From positions 13,711,001 to 13,775,000 of the forward strand of contig NC_046683.1 in NCBI RefSeq assembly GCF_009870125.1: a DNA stretch of 64,000 nucleotides, given 5' to 3'. This DNA comes from Drosophila pseudoobscura. Lineage: Eukaryota; Arthropoda; Insecta; Diptera; Drosophilidae. Of the stretch, positions 9,988 through 22,343 are shown piece by piece (position 1 is the stretch's first letter; each line of letters starts with the position of its first letter). A model generated the notes under the pieces. It did not search any database and was not told where the DNA came from. It was given only the letters and a program-made list of their open reading frames with translations. Both the position numbers and the translations under genes were made by a program.

Positions 9988-12900
9988 ATGTATGCCACCC
10001 AAAGAGACGACATGAAGATCTTTGTCGCCGCAGAAGTAGCCGCCGCCGACGCTGCCACGAGCACCGCTGCCACCGCTGGGTGCAGCGCACTGCCCGTGCA
10101 GCAGCAGCGAGAATTCCGTCCTGGCTCCAATCTAAAGTACAACGGAAAATACAACAACAAGACATCGAATCTGCTGAGGCAGGTGACGAGCTACCACAAC
10201 AGCATCACTAGCATAAATGGCCTCAACGAGGCCGCCAGCAACACTAAAAATCAACAGCATCAGCAGCAGCAGCAACCACAGATGCTCTATACGAATCACA
10301 GTCACTCGTTGGCCAGAAAGAAATATTTTGGTAGTAACAGCAATTTACAGCAGCAGCAGCAGCAATCATCCTACTACCAACAGCAGCAGCAACAGCAGCA
10401 AAATCTTAACAACAATAATTTGTTAATGAAAAATCAAAACATAATACAGCAACAAATGTCCGACTGCAAGCTGAGTGATGGCAATAATAACAATAATAGC
10501 CAGAAAACATCAAGCAAATGGCTGAACAACAACAACAACAAGAAACGCAGCTCTCCCTCCACATCCATAGAGTCGACATCGTCGTATTATCGCAGCAGTC
10601 CCGATTCCTCAACGGAGGCCTCCTCAACCACAACCACAGCGGCCACAAGTCTCTGCAGCAATAGCTCTAGCTCTACCAGTCCCAACGAGGATGCAGAGAC
10701 TGGAGAAACGGAGGCAGGGAAGCAGCTAGCAGGAGCAGGAGCAGGAGCTGGAGAGAGCCTGAAGGCAGCGAGACCACCTCGGCAGCAGCCATTGAGCTTC
10801 TGGAAGACCAACTATCCACAGCAGCCCACCAATCAAATGAAGAATGTGAGTAAAGCTCCTTAAACGAGAATAAATTTCACTTTCTAATTTCCGTTCTCAA
10901 GCAGCAAGTGGGAATGACTGTGGCCAGCCAGAAGGAGGCACTGGCTGTGGAACAGCAACAACAGCAGCAACAGCAACAGCAGGGACTGTCCTACGACCAG
11001 AGACGCAACTCTGGGGGTGGATATCAGCAACATCAGCAAAACTATTATCAATATTATTATCCACAGCCCAAGCAGCTGACAATAGCCTCGTTTTTGCAAA
11101 AGGAACTCCTGCCGGAAGCCAACAGCAGCAGCAACAGCAACACCAACAGCACCGACAAAAACAGCGGCAGCAACAACAGCTTTGGCAGGCATCCAGCAAC
11201 AGGGGGAGGAGGAGCAGGAGCAGGGAGCGGTGGCTACCAACAGCATCGCTATAGGAATGCACAATACCTCTATCAGCATTACCAGCAGCAGGCGCAGGCG
11301 CAGCAGCATCAGCAGCATGCCCAACAGCAGCAGCAGCAGCAGCAGCATGGGACTAGCACCCATTTTCGGCGTAAGCACAGCGACAATCATGGGAACAACA
11401 ACAAGAAAATGCACTACAGTTCCGAAAGCATCGTTGGCCCACAAAAGTCCATTGAGATATTGCCCAGTAGCAATTTCAATGCAATGCACCGACGCATTCA
11501 GGGCGGGAATGGCGGGAAGAATGGATACTACCAGCATCACTACCATGCGGTGATCGGTGAGAGTGGGGGGGCGGCAACCACGCCGACCAGCTACGAGCAT
11601 CAGAATCTGTACAATCTCACCTACGTAAATGTGGATAAGGATGCCTGCAGCGAAGGAGCAGCAGCCAAAACAGGAGGAGGAAAAGCCGCAGCAGCAGCAG
11701 CTACCACAGCTCCTGGCGGGGCCCCGACAACTGTTCTCTCACCGGCCGCTGGGAAACTGTCGCTGCTGTCGAAGCCAAGCATCACCCTAACAACGGCCAC
11801 GTCACCGTCTGTACTGGGCACCACCGCACCAGTGGCCATTCCTGTGGCCAGGAATATGTTTGTGCCCCCGCCGCCACTGCCGTTGACCCTGCTCTCGCCG
11901 ATGGATAGCAGTGGCCACAGCCATTCGCCGGGCACAACGCCCACCAATATGATAAGCTGCGCCCAGCTGGACGAGGCCATCACAGCGGCGGCTGCCAGCG
12001 GAACGGCCACGGGTGACCAGCAGGCGGCGGCTAGCCACAGTCCCAACTTTTCTTCAGGTGTGCCATTCCTCATCCAGCAGCAGCCACCACCGCCACACAG
12101 CCTCAAGGGACAGCCGCCTCAGCAGCTGTTTTTTCACTTTGGCGAGGCGTATGCCAATCCGGCACCTCCGCCGCCACCGCCTGCTGGAGTGTGGCCGCAT
12201 CCAAGCTCCCCCTGCTACCCACCCACTGTGTCGCCCCACAGCGTGCCTGGACACCGCTCCGTTTCGCCTACCCTGTCCTCCAACTCCTCCTCCCTTGGGA
12301 GTGAGTCCCATTGGAGTGGCAACAGCAGCCGGTGAGTCGGTCTTAAAAAACAGCACGTTCTATTCTTCAAGTATAAACTCATAAAAAAGGCTGAAAACTG
12401 CAGAAGGAGGAAGGCCCCTGCTCGTAGGGGCCTTCGAGGACCTGGAGCTGGGGAGACTGGTACTCATTACAAAGGCCTGGCCGCTGGATGGTTTAGAGGA
12501 CTATTTAGAGGACCATCACATTGGTTAGATCTGTCTCCGAGTTACCTCGACTTCGGTCGAGCCGCCCGATAACCCCCAAGCCTCGCTAATCAAATCTAAT
12601 TTCAACCGATAGAAATGAAAAGAAAGGGGTCTTTCAATCGAAATGCTCTTTATGCAGAATAATTTATGTGAAATAAGAATTAAGAAATTTTTCCAAGAAA
12701 AACCAAGTATTTGGGTTACTATTGCGAATCAATTTGCAGTCGAGTGAACGCTTGGTATAAATTTCAAGGCCAGAATCGATTGGCGGTGCCCGATTCAGGT
12801 TATGTTAGGTTATAGTGAAAGCTAGGAAGAATTCCCATCCCTGGCATGAAATGTCCGTGACGAAAAAGGCGCCAAGAAGCCGCGGTCTACGATTTGCCAA

Positions 12901-15299
12901 AGCCGGGCAATGCCAGAACCAACTTCTCCCCTTCCTCGTTCCTTCAAGTTCTGCTGAAGTCCCTGTGAGGGATTAAGAGTCTGCAGGCGTTTTTGTGTCA
13001 ATCTACCAGGGTCCCGTGATGCCTCTGCTCTGCCGAGCGGTTTGCTGTCATCGCCTGTTGACATTTCTCCCCGATCCAAGTAGGCCCCAAAAATGCACTA
13101 GAAACAGAGAATTTTAGCACAAGCGAAAGTGAATTCTGTCTTAAAGAGTAGGCTTCGTCTTGGTTATAGTTGATTTTAACGCAAACCGAGTCAGTAAAAT
13201 CAGTTTTTCTTTATTCGTTGAACTGTGCGGATCGTGACTAGAAAAAAGTTTTTTTTTGCTGCTTTATAAACATAGATTTAAAATGTGTTTAATGTTTAGA
13301 TTGTTAGGTCCGTTGCTATCCCCGTCGCAGCGCGCTGCTGCCGGAACAGCCGTACACCACCGGGCACATATGCATGGCCACAATATGAACGTCGCTGGCG
13401 CCGCTTTTAACCCATCGCTGTCGCATCATGTACCGACATCGCCAAGTAACCTTCCCTGGTACGAGGTCATCTTGCCGCCAGATCGCTTCCTGGCACAAGC
13501 GCGCAACATGGAGCTGACCGTGCAGCCAGAGGACCTGCTTTCCAACTCCAAATTCGACAAGCTGTCGATGCAGATATGGGAGCGCTTCCGTCGAGCCCAG
13601 CAGACCACAAGAAAATTCAAGATTAAGATGCGTCTGTGGCGCTTTCTATTGCTATGGATGGCCGTGAGTACAGCACAGCACACAAACGTATTTGAAAGTA
13701 CAATTTTCCAACAATTTTTTAGCCCATGTTTGCCAAGTATCGCATTTGGCTGGTGGGCTCGACCATCACTGGCTTTGGCACGGATACATCCGACATTGAT
13801 ATGTGCCTGCTGGGCGGGCCACCGCATTTGCATTCGCATCATCGGCAGCACCATTATCAGCAGCACCAGCACCAGCACCAGCATCAAGGGCAGAATGCCC
13901 ATCCACATGCACATCACTATCAAAACGATATGCAGAATGAGAAGCGTGCGGAGGCATTGATAATTCTGAATCTGTTCCAATCTGTGCTCAAGAAGACAGG
14001 TAAGTAAACACCCGCAACAGCAGCGGTGGCAGCAGCAGTCTCTAAGAATGTGTGTCCTTTTGTAGTTGTCTTTCGTGATTTCAATTTGATTGAGGCGCGT
14101 GTTCCAATATTGCGCTTCAAGGATATACTCAATGCGATTGAAGTTGATTTGAATTTTAATAATTGCGTGGGAATCATGAACACCTATCTGTTACAACTGT
14201 ATGCACAGCGTAAGTCGCACCCATAATAGATGATACACCTCTAATGGCTGTTTTGGTCCTTTAGTTGATTGGCGCACACGTCCTTTGGTTGTTGTGGTGA
14301 AGCTATGGGCCCAATATCATGACATAAACGATGCCAAACGCATGACCATTTCCAGCTATTCGCTGGTATTGATGGTCCTACACTATCTACAGAATGGCTG
14401 CACCCCCCACGTGCTGCCCTGTTTGCAGACACTCTATCCGGAAAAGTTTCAGCTCGGGCAGCAGGATTGCTTCGATTTGAACCTGATCGAAACCATCGAT
14501 CCGTATCCAACACAAAACCGTCAGACGCTCGGAGAGCTATTTCTAGGATTCTTCAAGTACTACAGCTCCTTTGAGTGAGTTGTGTGATCGATTTGATCGA
14601 TGCCTGATTTGGAAATATCATATGTATTATCTGTGCTTTTGGGTTTCTTTTAGCTTTCGCAACCATGCCATTTCGGTGCGCACCGGCGGCGTTCTGCCAG
14701 TGTCTGCCTGTCGCCAGGCCAAGAGCTTTAAGAATGATCCCTACCAGTGGAAGGAGCTGAATATTGAGGAGCCATTCGATCTATCGAACACGGCACGTTC
14801 TGTCTACGATTTTGCCACATTTGAGCGTGTCAAGGCCACCTTCGTGGCCTCAGCCCGTGCCCTGGAGCAGACGCTGGATATTAACTCAGTGTTTAGTCCC
14901 CTTTTCTTGGGAAATCAATTTGCAAATCAGCCACAATATAGCCATGGCCATGCCCAGGGCCAGTCACGCGGTGCTGGAGGAGGAGGAGGAGGAGGAGGAG
15001 CTGGAGCTGGGGCTGGAGGATCCACCTCTGCTGCTACTGCAGCTGGCAGAAACAACCACATCAACACCAACATGTCGCCGACCTCTGGGTGGGTATATAA
15101 TCGTAATGGGATGGCTATCCATGGCCGGCCTCACGGCGGAGGAGGATCTGCAGGTGGAGCTCGCAACAGAAACAGGAACAAACAAAACAAAAATATCTCG
15201 CCGATAACTGTGGGGGAACGTAACCGTAATGTGACACGTCCCGTTAATGTTGTCAATATTATGGTGAATGGTGTACCTACGCGTTATATTTTCAATTAA
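9988..15299 (+). CDS. wisp: Wispy, GLD-2-type cytoplasmic poly(A) polymerase
   Basis: Wispy extends poly(A) tails of maternal mRNAs in the fly egg. Exons: 9988-10845, 10905-12331, 13300-13663, 13723-13999, 14066-14209, 14265-14574 and 14654-15299. Phases match at every junction, giving about 1341 residues. A second in-frame ATG at 10012 is a plausible alternative start. The first 760 residues are low complexity: long Gln runs, Asn, Ser, Gly and Pro. The nucleotidyl-transferase domain begins near residue 880 (RRAQQTTRKFKIKMRLWRF). It has the GS motif (WLVGSTITGFGTDTSDID), with catalytic aspartates D907 and D909 and the third at D1003 (EVDLNFNN). The PAP-associated domain is encoded around 14285-14720. 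The absence of an RNA-binding domain fits GLD-2. An unusual His/Gln-rich loop follows the catalytic pair. The numerous other frames over the repeat exons are shadows. Confidence 0.93.
12332..13299 (+). other. Third-exon-preceding intron of wispy with a GC-rich structured block
   Basis: It is bounded by a GTGAGT donor after exon 2 and the acceptor before LLGPLLSPSQR. It contains two perfect hairpins (12411-12434 and 12546-12561) and a stretch open in frame with exon 2 from 12404 to a stop at 12570. It also contains an 85-codon minus-strand open frame at 12822-13079. Direct splicing 12331 to 13300 keeps frame, so none of this is needed for wispy. Confidence 0.6.
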
Positions 15300-16842
15300 T
15301 TTATTTAAATGTGACGCAAGAACAATATTCCTTATAAGATCCTTGTAAAACCAAAGCCATACAATAGTCAATTATAGGATGGGGGGATGCCATTTGTAGG
15401 GTAGTAGATATGACACTTGTATTTATGCTGAAGAGTAGCTGCTATAATAACAATTTAAGGAAACCACACAATACTCCACACTGTTTGTATGTCAATCTGT
15501 ATGGTATTAGACGGAACCGCAGCTTATTTTCTAACTAAAGATACAAAATATGTGATATTGCAATCGATGGCAGGGTTAAAAAGACTATATTTTTATGTTT
15601 GATGTTTGATGTTGTCTCGTCTTGTAATTAGATACCAAAGCACTCGTCCATCAGCGAACAAACACAAAATTTTTTTAACACACATAAATCTCATCTTTTT
15701 GCAGATAAAAACACTTAAAAACTCTCCATAATTGGAAAAACAACACCAACAAACAAACAAAATTCATGTATTTCAAAAAATTTTGTAAATTATTATTCAA
15801 AGATTTTCGGGACTCCTCAAGCAACGCAAAGCGATCTGAAAGAATTATTGCCTCTGTGTTTCCCGCATATCCTTTGAATTTTAATCGCTCATATTTCGTT
15901 AAATGTTATTCTCACCACCCCTTTCACTATTTATACTGTTATACACAAAAATGTTAATGCAAATAATTCCAATTCCAATTATTGTAAACACACCACCACG
16001 CGGAGCCATAGCCCACCTCCGATGGCATGTCTTACTCTTTTTTTTTTTTTAAATGTCATCCGAAACTGTTCCAATCCAATTAAATACAAAAACACCGAAC
16101 GAAGTCTTGATTATTTGAATTACAGAGGGAGGAAAGAGGAGGCCCAGTACGTAGCCTTCAAAGGCATACAGTCCAAAAGGAACACCTGATCGGAAGGGTC
16201 CTGCAGAGGCCATGCAGAATGTTCTCTTAATGGCTATGTGGCAATAAATGAGTTTTTTAATTCCAAAATCTACAGAAAAACCTATCATAGTGGGCAGTCC
16301 ACTGCAGCCGCTGAATATTGGGTTCCTTTTTCGTAGTTTGATCTAAGGAAAGGTATGCTAATGCTAATCTATGAAGGCTACGTTGAATCCCTAAAAGATT
16401 GTACATCTCGACTGTGAATCTTATACTTTTATTGAACACAAACCGATCGCCGATCACCGAACACACCGATCGCCGAGAGCACACTTCTTGAAGCGTGGAT
16501 ATGCAACGACTCCACCATCAAGTGGCCCATGCGACACTCGCAGAAGGCTGTTATGCGCGGATACACCAGGCAGGAACGCAGACCTCCTCCGACCGAGGGG
16601 CGAAAGTGCAGGAAAGATGTATGATATTCGAGGAAAATTAAAACCGGCTCCTTCGCCGACTTCAGTTGCAGGTTTCTTGAGGAGGAGTCGCCACGTTGAA
16701 CTTTCCTCTAAAAACCGAACAATGTAGAGCTATTGAACGTACCTCTTACTTTTTTTTCAGAGATCAAACCCAACCAAATCCAATAGAAATAGCACACATT
16801 CGTTTTTGGTTTTGTCGCAAATAAAAATTGTAATTATTTATT
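15300..16842 (+). other. 3' UTR of wispy and convergent intergenic sequence
   Basis: The first part is AT-rich, as expected for a 3' UTR. AATAAA hexamers lie at 16243-16248 and 16820-16825, and on the minus strand at 16837-16842, so wispy and Upf1 probably end facing each other here. Between about 16120 and 16735 there are short, interrupted coding-like stretches of unknown origin on the plus strand. Confidence 0.45.
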
Positions 16843-18450
16843 GAAATGTTTTTTTTTGCCCGCCGAAAACAACAATAAAATGCATTATTGAAATACAACC
16901 ATTTTATTGTGTGCTTTCTTCTGGGTCCGTTACATATTTGTATTTCTGTTTTCCATTTTCTTGTTTTTTTTTTGTTGGGGGGTGGAACGAATCAACTTCA
17001 CCTGCTCTTTTTTTATGTAGTAGAAAAAATATACCATCATCCATTCATTTATATCGTTTTAAAAACAACAATCGCATCGCACAACAGGGATTTTGCATAT
17101 TTCGTTTCGTGCAAAAACTCTGTAGTCTCTGTGTCATCCACTCCATCCAGATCCGATTTGGTCGCTCGGTTCGGTCCACACCTGTCTCTGTTCCGTTCCT
17201 GATCCTGCGGCGCTTTGTGTGGGTTGATTCGGTTCGGGTGTTTTGTGGGGTTGGTTGGGGAGGGGGGGCGGGTGGGGTGGGGTGTTGTTGGAAGATCACA
17301 CACGCTTATCCTATAGATAATCATCATCATTTCCGTCTGTACCGTTTGACGTCGGATGTGTTTTCGTTTTTTGTTTTTATTTATTTTTTGGCAGCCTATG
17401 ATTTTGTTTTTGGGGCCGCCAGCGTTCCCATGTGATTGAAAATTTTGCTTAACCATCGACTATCTAGGTATTTCCTGATTTGTTATTGCTTTTTGTTTGT
17501 TTGTTTGAAATTGTTTTTAGTTTTTTCTTTCTTTAGTTTCTTTTCTATAAAAAGTGTGTGTGTGTGTGTGTGTCTGGGGCAACGAATGCATACAGAATTC
17601 AAAGATCTACAAAGTGTGTACAACAGAAAGGCTTGAATGGTTTTTGTGAGTGTGAGTTTTTTGGGATAGAAGGGGAGCTGAAGAAGAATTGTACTGAAGG
17701 TGAGCCGCAACAAAAAACTCGTGTTGCAATTCGTGTCCTTAAGGCGGGTTTTCGGGGGCTCCACGCAAAGAGTCCGCCGTGGAGTAGTTTTGTGTATAAA
17801 AACGAAAAACCCTGCCATCCGACAGGGCATCGGCAACATCATCATCCATTATCATCCATTTTTGTGTACGCAAGTGTACCGGGGGGGTGTTGGCGGGCGT
17901 GTGGGTGGGCAAGGTCCTCTGTATGGCCCACATTTGTGTGTGTTTGTGGCCTGCCCCCATCTGCTTTTCGGGCGCGTTTTGTCGTTAACGTCGCCGCCAG
18001 TGTCTGCTGCAGCAGTTTCTCTGATCCGGTCCGTCTCCGTGGCAATACTCCCCATATTATTGGAGCGCTGCGGCGGCCGCTGTGTCTGCTCTCCTCTCTG
18101 TTTGTCTGCTTTCCCCCAAATTCGGTGTCTCACTTCTATGGTGTTTGTGTGTGTGTTGTGTGTGTGTGGTGTCGTCCGTCTCTTGGCTTTTCCACTCTGA
18201 ATCATGGTGTGCCCAAAAGATGTTCTAAGTATCCGGTTTGTCGTTTTCTTCTCCTGTTTTTCTCTCCTGCTTTTGCGCTTTCTGCTGCCTGCAGCTGCTG
18301 CCTTTTGCTCCTGCTCCTGCATTTGATTGATGTCGTCCAAAAAACTGAGTGTTTTTGTTCTTTCTGTTCTTGTTGTTTCGTGTGTGTTTTTCCCTGGTAT
18401 TTTCTGGTATTCATTCGTCTGTGGGTCTTGTTGCTCCTCTTGCCGGATTC
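16843..18450 (-). other. Presumed long 3' UTR of Upf1
   Basis: The stretch lies between the Upf1 stop and a minus-strand AATAAA at 16837-16842 (another at 16903-16908). It is rich in GT/CA and T tracts, including a GT repeat at about 17553-17573. An in-frame open extension of 82 codons follows the Upf1 TGA down to 18202. No separate gene is recognised. Confidence 0.45.
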
Positions 18451-21400
18451 TCAATAAGGCTGCGAGAACTGATTCAAACTGCGTTCGCCCGACTGCAACA
18501 AAACGAAGAAAACTGTACCTCTCTCCTTAATCAATCAATCAATCAATCAATCACATACCACACTGAAGGACACATCTTGGGAGAGCAATCCATCCATTTG
18601 GGAGATCTGCCCATAATCCTGTGACATCTCTGGCTGCTGTGACAGCGTATAGCCACCGGGCTGGGTCATCTGCAGGGACAACGATGCCGGCTGCTGGCTG
18701 AACGGTGTCCCAGTGCCGACGGACTGTCCCAGATCCGCTCCACGGTTCTTCGGGAACTTCTTCTTGCTGCCCCCGCCACCCAAGTGGTTGCTGCTGCTGG
18801 CTGAACCGTTGCCAACGTTGGGCCCAGGATTGGATCCATTGCCGGGGCCCCCAGTCATGGCGAAGTTACCTCCCGTCGACGATGGCGGAGGCGGCAGGCC
18901 ACGGTTCTGCTTGGCCGCCGATATGGCCTGCTGATGCTGATTGTAGAACCGCGGCGGCAGATTGCTCATGTTCATGAACATTCCCACTGGCACGGGCATG
19001 TTGTTGAGGGCGGCCGCTCCATGCTCGTTCGATATATAGCTAATCGAATCGTGCTGCATCAGAGGCTGCTGGGAGGTGGTCCAATTGTTGCCGGTGCCGG
19101 CACCTCCGCCACCCGCAGAGATGCTGTTTGACGCGTTTCCATAGTTGTTGTTGCCATTCCCTCCTCCTCCGTTGCCATTGCCGCCGGCTCCTCCTCCGCC
19201 TAGGGCTGGCGCCATGGAACCAGCATTGCCGATGCTGCTGGGAGCCCCATACCCCAGGGGGGAGCTATGATAGGGACTCCCGAAATTGCCACCGTTCTGA
19301 TGCTGATGCCCCTGATTGGAGGCGGAGGCGATGGGACGGCTCTGATTGTAGGAGCCGCTGCGATCGTAGACAGACCCAGGGACCATCACCTCCTTGGCAT
19401 CGGCCACCATTGTGGACATAAAATGGGCGCCCATGTTCATGGTATTCACGAGCTTCTTGGGCTTCTGGAAGTGGATGAGGGACTCCTTGAGGTTGTTCAG
19501 TGAGCCCTCGACCAGCACCTTGCGATCCTTGTAAAAGTTGAGCAGATGATTCCACAGCTGCTGCTTGGCCAGGACCTTGGGATTACCGACAATGATGATG
19601 CCGTACTTGGCACGGGTCAGGGCCACATTCAGACGTCGCGGATCGTTAAGGAATCCAATGCCCTGACGCTCATTGGATCGCACACATGACATAATGATGA
19701 TGTCCTTCTCGCGCCCCTGGAACGCATCCACGCTGGCAATCTCAATCTCCTGGTAGAGGCGCGAGTGAAGGCTGCCCTGATACTGCATGTACTGCACCAG
19801 ATACGCCCGCTGTCCCTCGTAGGGGGTGATGATGCCGATCTGTTCGGGCTTGACGCCCGCCTTCAGGAAGCGCGTCGTAATCTTCTCCACATTGGCCGCC
19901 TCGGTGCGATTGAGAAACGATGTGCCCGAGCCGGCAATCTCCTCTTGTCCCTGGGTGACGAGGAAGAACATTGGCCTCTCCGGCTGCGGCCAGGGAAAGT
20001 CCAGCTTGAGGCGTCGATCCTCGGCGCACACGCCATTCTGCAGCGATCCCTCGTAGAAGAAGTTTGAGGGAAACTGTGACAGCTCTGGGTGCATGCGATA
20101 TTGCACTTCGAGGCGAAACGGTCGTATGCCCAGCACCACCAGACGTTCGAACAAACTCTGCGAAAGGCCAGCGCGAGCGGCCTTCTTGCACATGACCACC
20201 GGCCCCAGTTGGCAGTGATCGCCGACTAGAATCAGTTGCTTGGCTCCCAGAACCACGGGCACCATGCACTCGGGCTCTGTGGACTGCATGGATTCGTCAA
20301 TCAAAATGGAAGTAAATTTGATGCGCGACAAACGGCCATCGCCGGCGCCCACGCAGGTGCAGCAGATGACGTCGGCGGCCTCCAGCAGTTGGTTTTCGGT
20401 GCCGCGCTTCAAATTACGGTAGCGCTTCTCATCCGCGGAGCTCAGCTCTCCAGTTTCGTCTTTGAGCTGCTGCAGTTTCTTCAGCTCCGTGTTGGTCTCC
20501 ATGCTGCGGATCTGATTGTGCAGCGCCAGAAAGCTGACCGGACTGTCGATGGCCTCGCGGCTCTTGGCACAGACGCGTACCACCTTGAGATTGGTGCGAT
20601 GGATCTTCTCTGTAAGCTGATCGACGGCCGTGTTGCTGGGCGCACACACGAGGACAGTGCCGCCGTGCTGCTTCACCAGCTGGTACACAATGGTGGCAGA
20701 GGTGACGGTCTTGCCAGTGCCAGGAGGACCTTGGATAAGGCTCAAGGGTCGCTGCAGGGCGTGCTTCACGGCGTACACCTGACTGCGATTTAGGTCCGGC
20801 AAGTTGGGGGCGCTGAACAGCTTCGGCTGGGCGCCGCGGAAGAGCACATCATCGTTGGCATCGGGTCGGCCATGGCCCAGCAGGCGTGAGTAAATAAAAT
20901 TCGACACTGATTGGCGGTCCATTGCAAAGGTGCGGAGGGCGCGCGTCATGCGGTCAAAGGAGGTGCACTTCCAGATAAAGTCCACCGAAAAGTTGCTGGA
21001 ACACTTGACCGGGGCATTGGTGGATGACTTCAGCTCCAGGCCGATATCGTCACCAAAATTGTCAGGCACTTTAATCACATGTCCGATCTCGTTCCACGGA
21101 CTGTACATCTCGCCCACGTACCGGAGACGCAGCTCGTCGCCGTGCATCAGCTTCATGTCCGAGTCCGTTTTGGCCAGGGTGAAGTAGGCGATGGTCTTCT
21201 TGTTGAGGCCCACATCCCAGCGGACTTCGATGTTCTCCTGGGTGGCCGACTCCTTCAGCTTCTTGTCGTAGTCGGCCTCGAGGCGCACCAACGGCCCGAA
21301 TGTCTTCTCGTACTGGTAGCCGTCCTCGTAGCGCAGCAGCACCTGCGAGGGCTCCGAGTCAATGCCAGGCTTCTCCAGATCCTGGAACGTGGCGTCGATG

Positions 21401-22343
21401 TTGTCCTTCCAGAGCTCCTCCAGCTTGTTGATCTGCGCAGCAGAAATTTGACGTGCGCGCAACTGGCCCTGCTCACTGGGCTGCTTCACCAGCCAGGGCA
21501 GAAAGCAGCGATCAGCTATCAGCGGCTTCCACTGGTCCTGATCCCAGTTCATGTCCTTCAGCGAGTTCTGGGCCGCACATGGCTGGCGGCAGAGCAGAAC
21601 CACAACAGAGTCGGCCTTGGCCGGAATGAAGCCCAGGACAAAGACATTGCGGACGCCGCACGAGTAGCACTCGAGCACGGTCTCGCCCAGGGGCCCGTCG
21701 GCATGGAGCGTAACCTCACGATGCTTGGCGCGCACCAGATGATTGATGATGTGGGAGCCGGAGGTGCTGCCACGGCCGTTGCAGAACCACTTCTTGCAGT
21801 TGTTGCACATGACCACAGTGGACGGATCATGGATGCCACAGTACTTGCAGGCATGCGGCGGCAGCTCCTTCACAAACGAACCGCCATGCTCGTCGTCCTC
21901 CTCCTCGAACTGCAAGTCCCCGAGATCGTTTGTGATGCTGGCCAAACGTGGATTCATCTCTCCAACCGAGCGACGGCGCTGTATAAAGTATATATTGTGT
22001 GTAAAAGTGTTAAATATGAAAGATATATGTATAAATTGCAGACATATGTATGTATATATGTATGGAAGTGTATTAAATGTTAGTCAAAGGCCAGAGCCAG
22101 CTTTGTGACAGCTGCTGCTGCTGCTAACACACACACACACACACACACAGACACATACACATGTGAGACACTCACAGTTATCTCCAACAGCTCGCCCTGG
22201 GTCTGGCTCTGTGAGTTCGAGGGCATGGTGAAGTCGCGGTAGTCGTACTGGGTCGGCTGCGTGTCGGCACCAGGCAGCAACTCGTTGTCGTCCATGTCCA
22301 GGAACGACAGCGCCGAGCTGGGCGCATACGTGTCCACGCTCAT
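18451..22343 (-). CDS. Upf1: Upf1, RNA helicase of nonsense-mediated mRNA decay
   Basis: UPF1 is the ATP-dependent SF1 helicase that binds Upf2 and triggers decay of mRNAs with premature stops, in the cytoplasm. Exons on the minus strand: 22176-22343, 18559-21978 and 18451-18492, all phase 0, giving about 1209 residues. The Cys/His-rich domain spans about residues 98-195 ([26 protein letters not shown]-type histidines, CRQPCA). The helicase core has Walker A GPPGTGKT (K479), Walker [11 protein letters not shown] (D617, E618), QYRMHP, and [10 protein letters not shown] motifs. The C-tail is Gly/Asn-rich with SQ dipeptides, SQ sites being phosphorylation targets of SMG1 in animals. The last 13 residues ([13 protein letters not shown]) come from a 42-nt terminal exon that is easily missed. 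The intron at 21979-22175 holds an AC repeat. Confidence 0.96.
18528..18553. repeat. TCAA microsatellite in the last Upf1 intron
   Basis: Six tandem ATCA units lie immediately inside the donor of the short last intron (18493-18558). Confidence 0.85.
22126..22150. repeat. AC dinucleotide repeat in the first Upf1 intron
   Basis: About twelve AC units were read directly, close to the exon 1 donor on the minus strand. Confidence 0.85.

Noticed and set aside
10884..11600. 238-codon minus-strand Leu/Val-rich frame opposite the wispy repeat exon
   Set aside because: It is the complement of CAG/CAA and Gly/Ala repeats in wispy; hydrophobic composition is an artefact of the repeats.
13256..13299. 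Extension of the wispy third exon upstream to 13256
   Set aside because: The frame is open, but the only acceptor that matches the phase of the preceding exon is at 13298-13299.
17558..18457. 299-codon plus-strand Cys/Val-rich frame
   Set aside because: It arises from the GT- and T-rich Upf1 3' UTR complement and overlaps the true last Upf1 exon; low complexity.
21079..22083. 334-codon plus-strand open frame opposite Upf1
   Set aside because: It is exactly antisense to the conserved Cys/His and helicase N-terminal exon. The GC-rich third positions of Upf1 keep the complement open, and the peptide resembles nothing.
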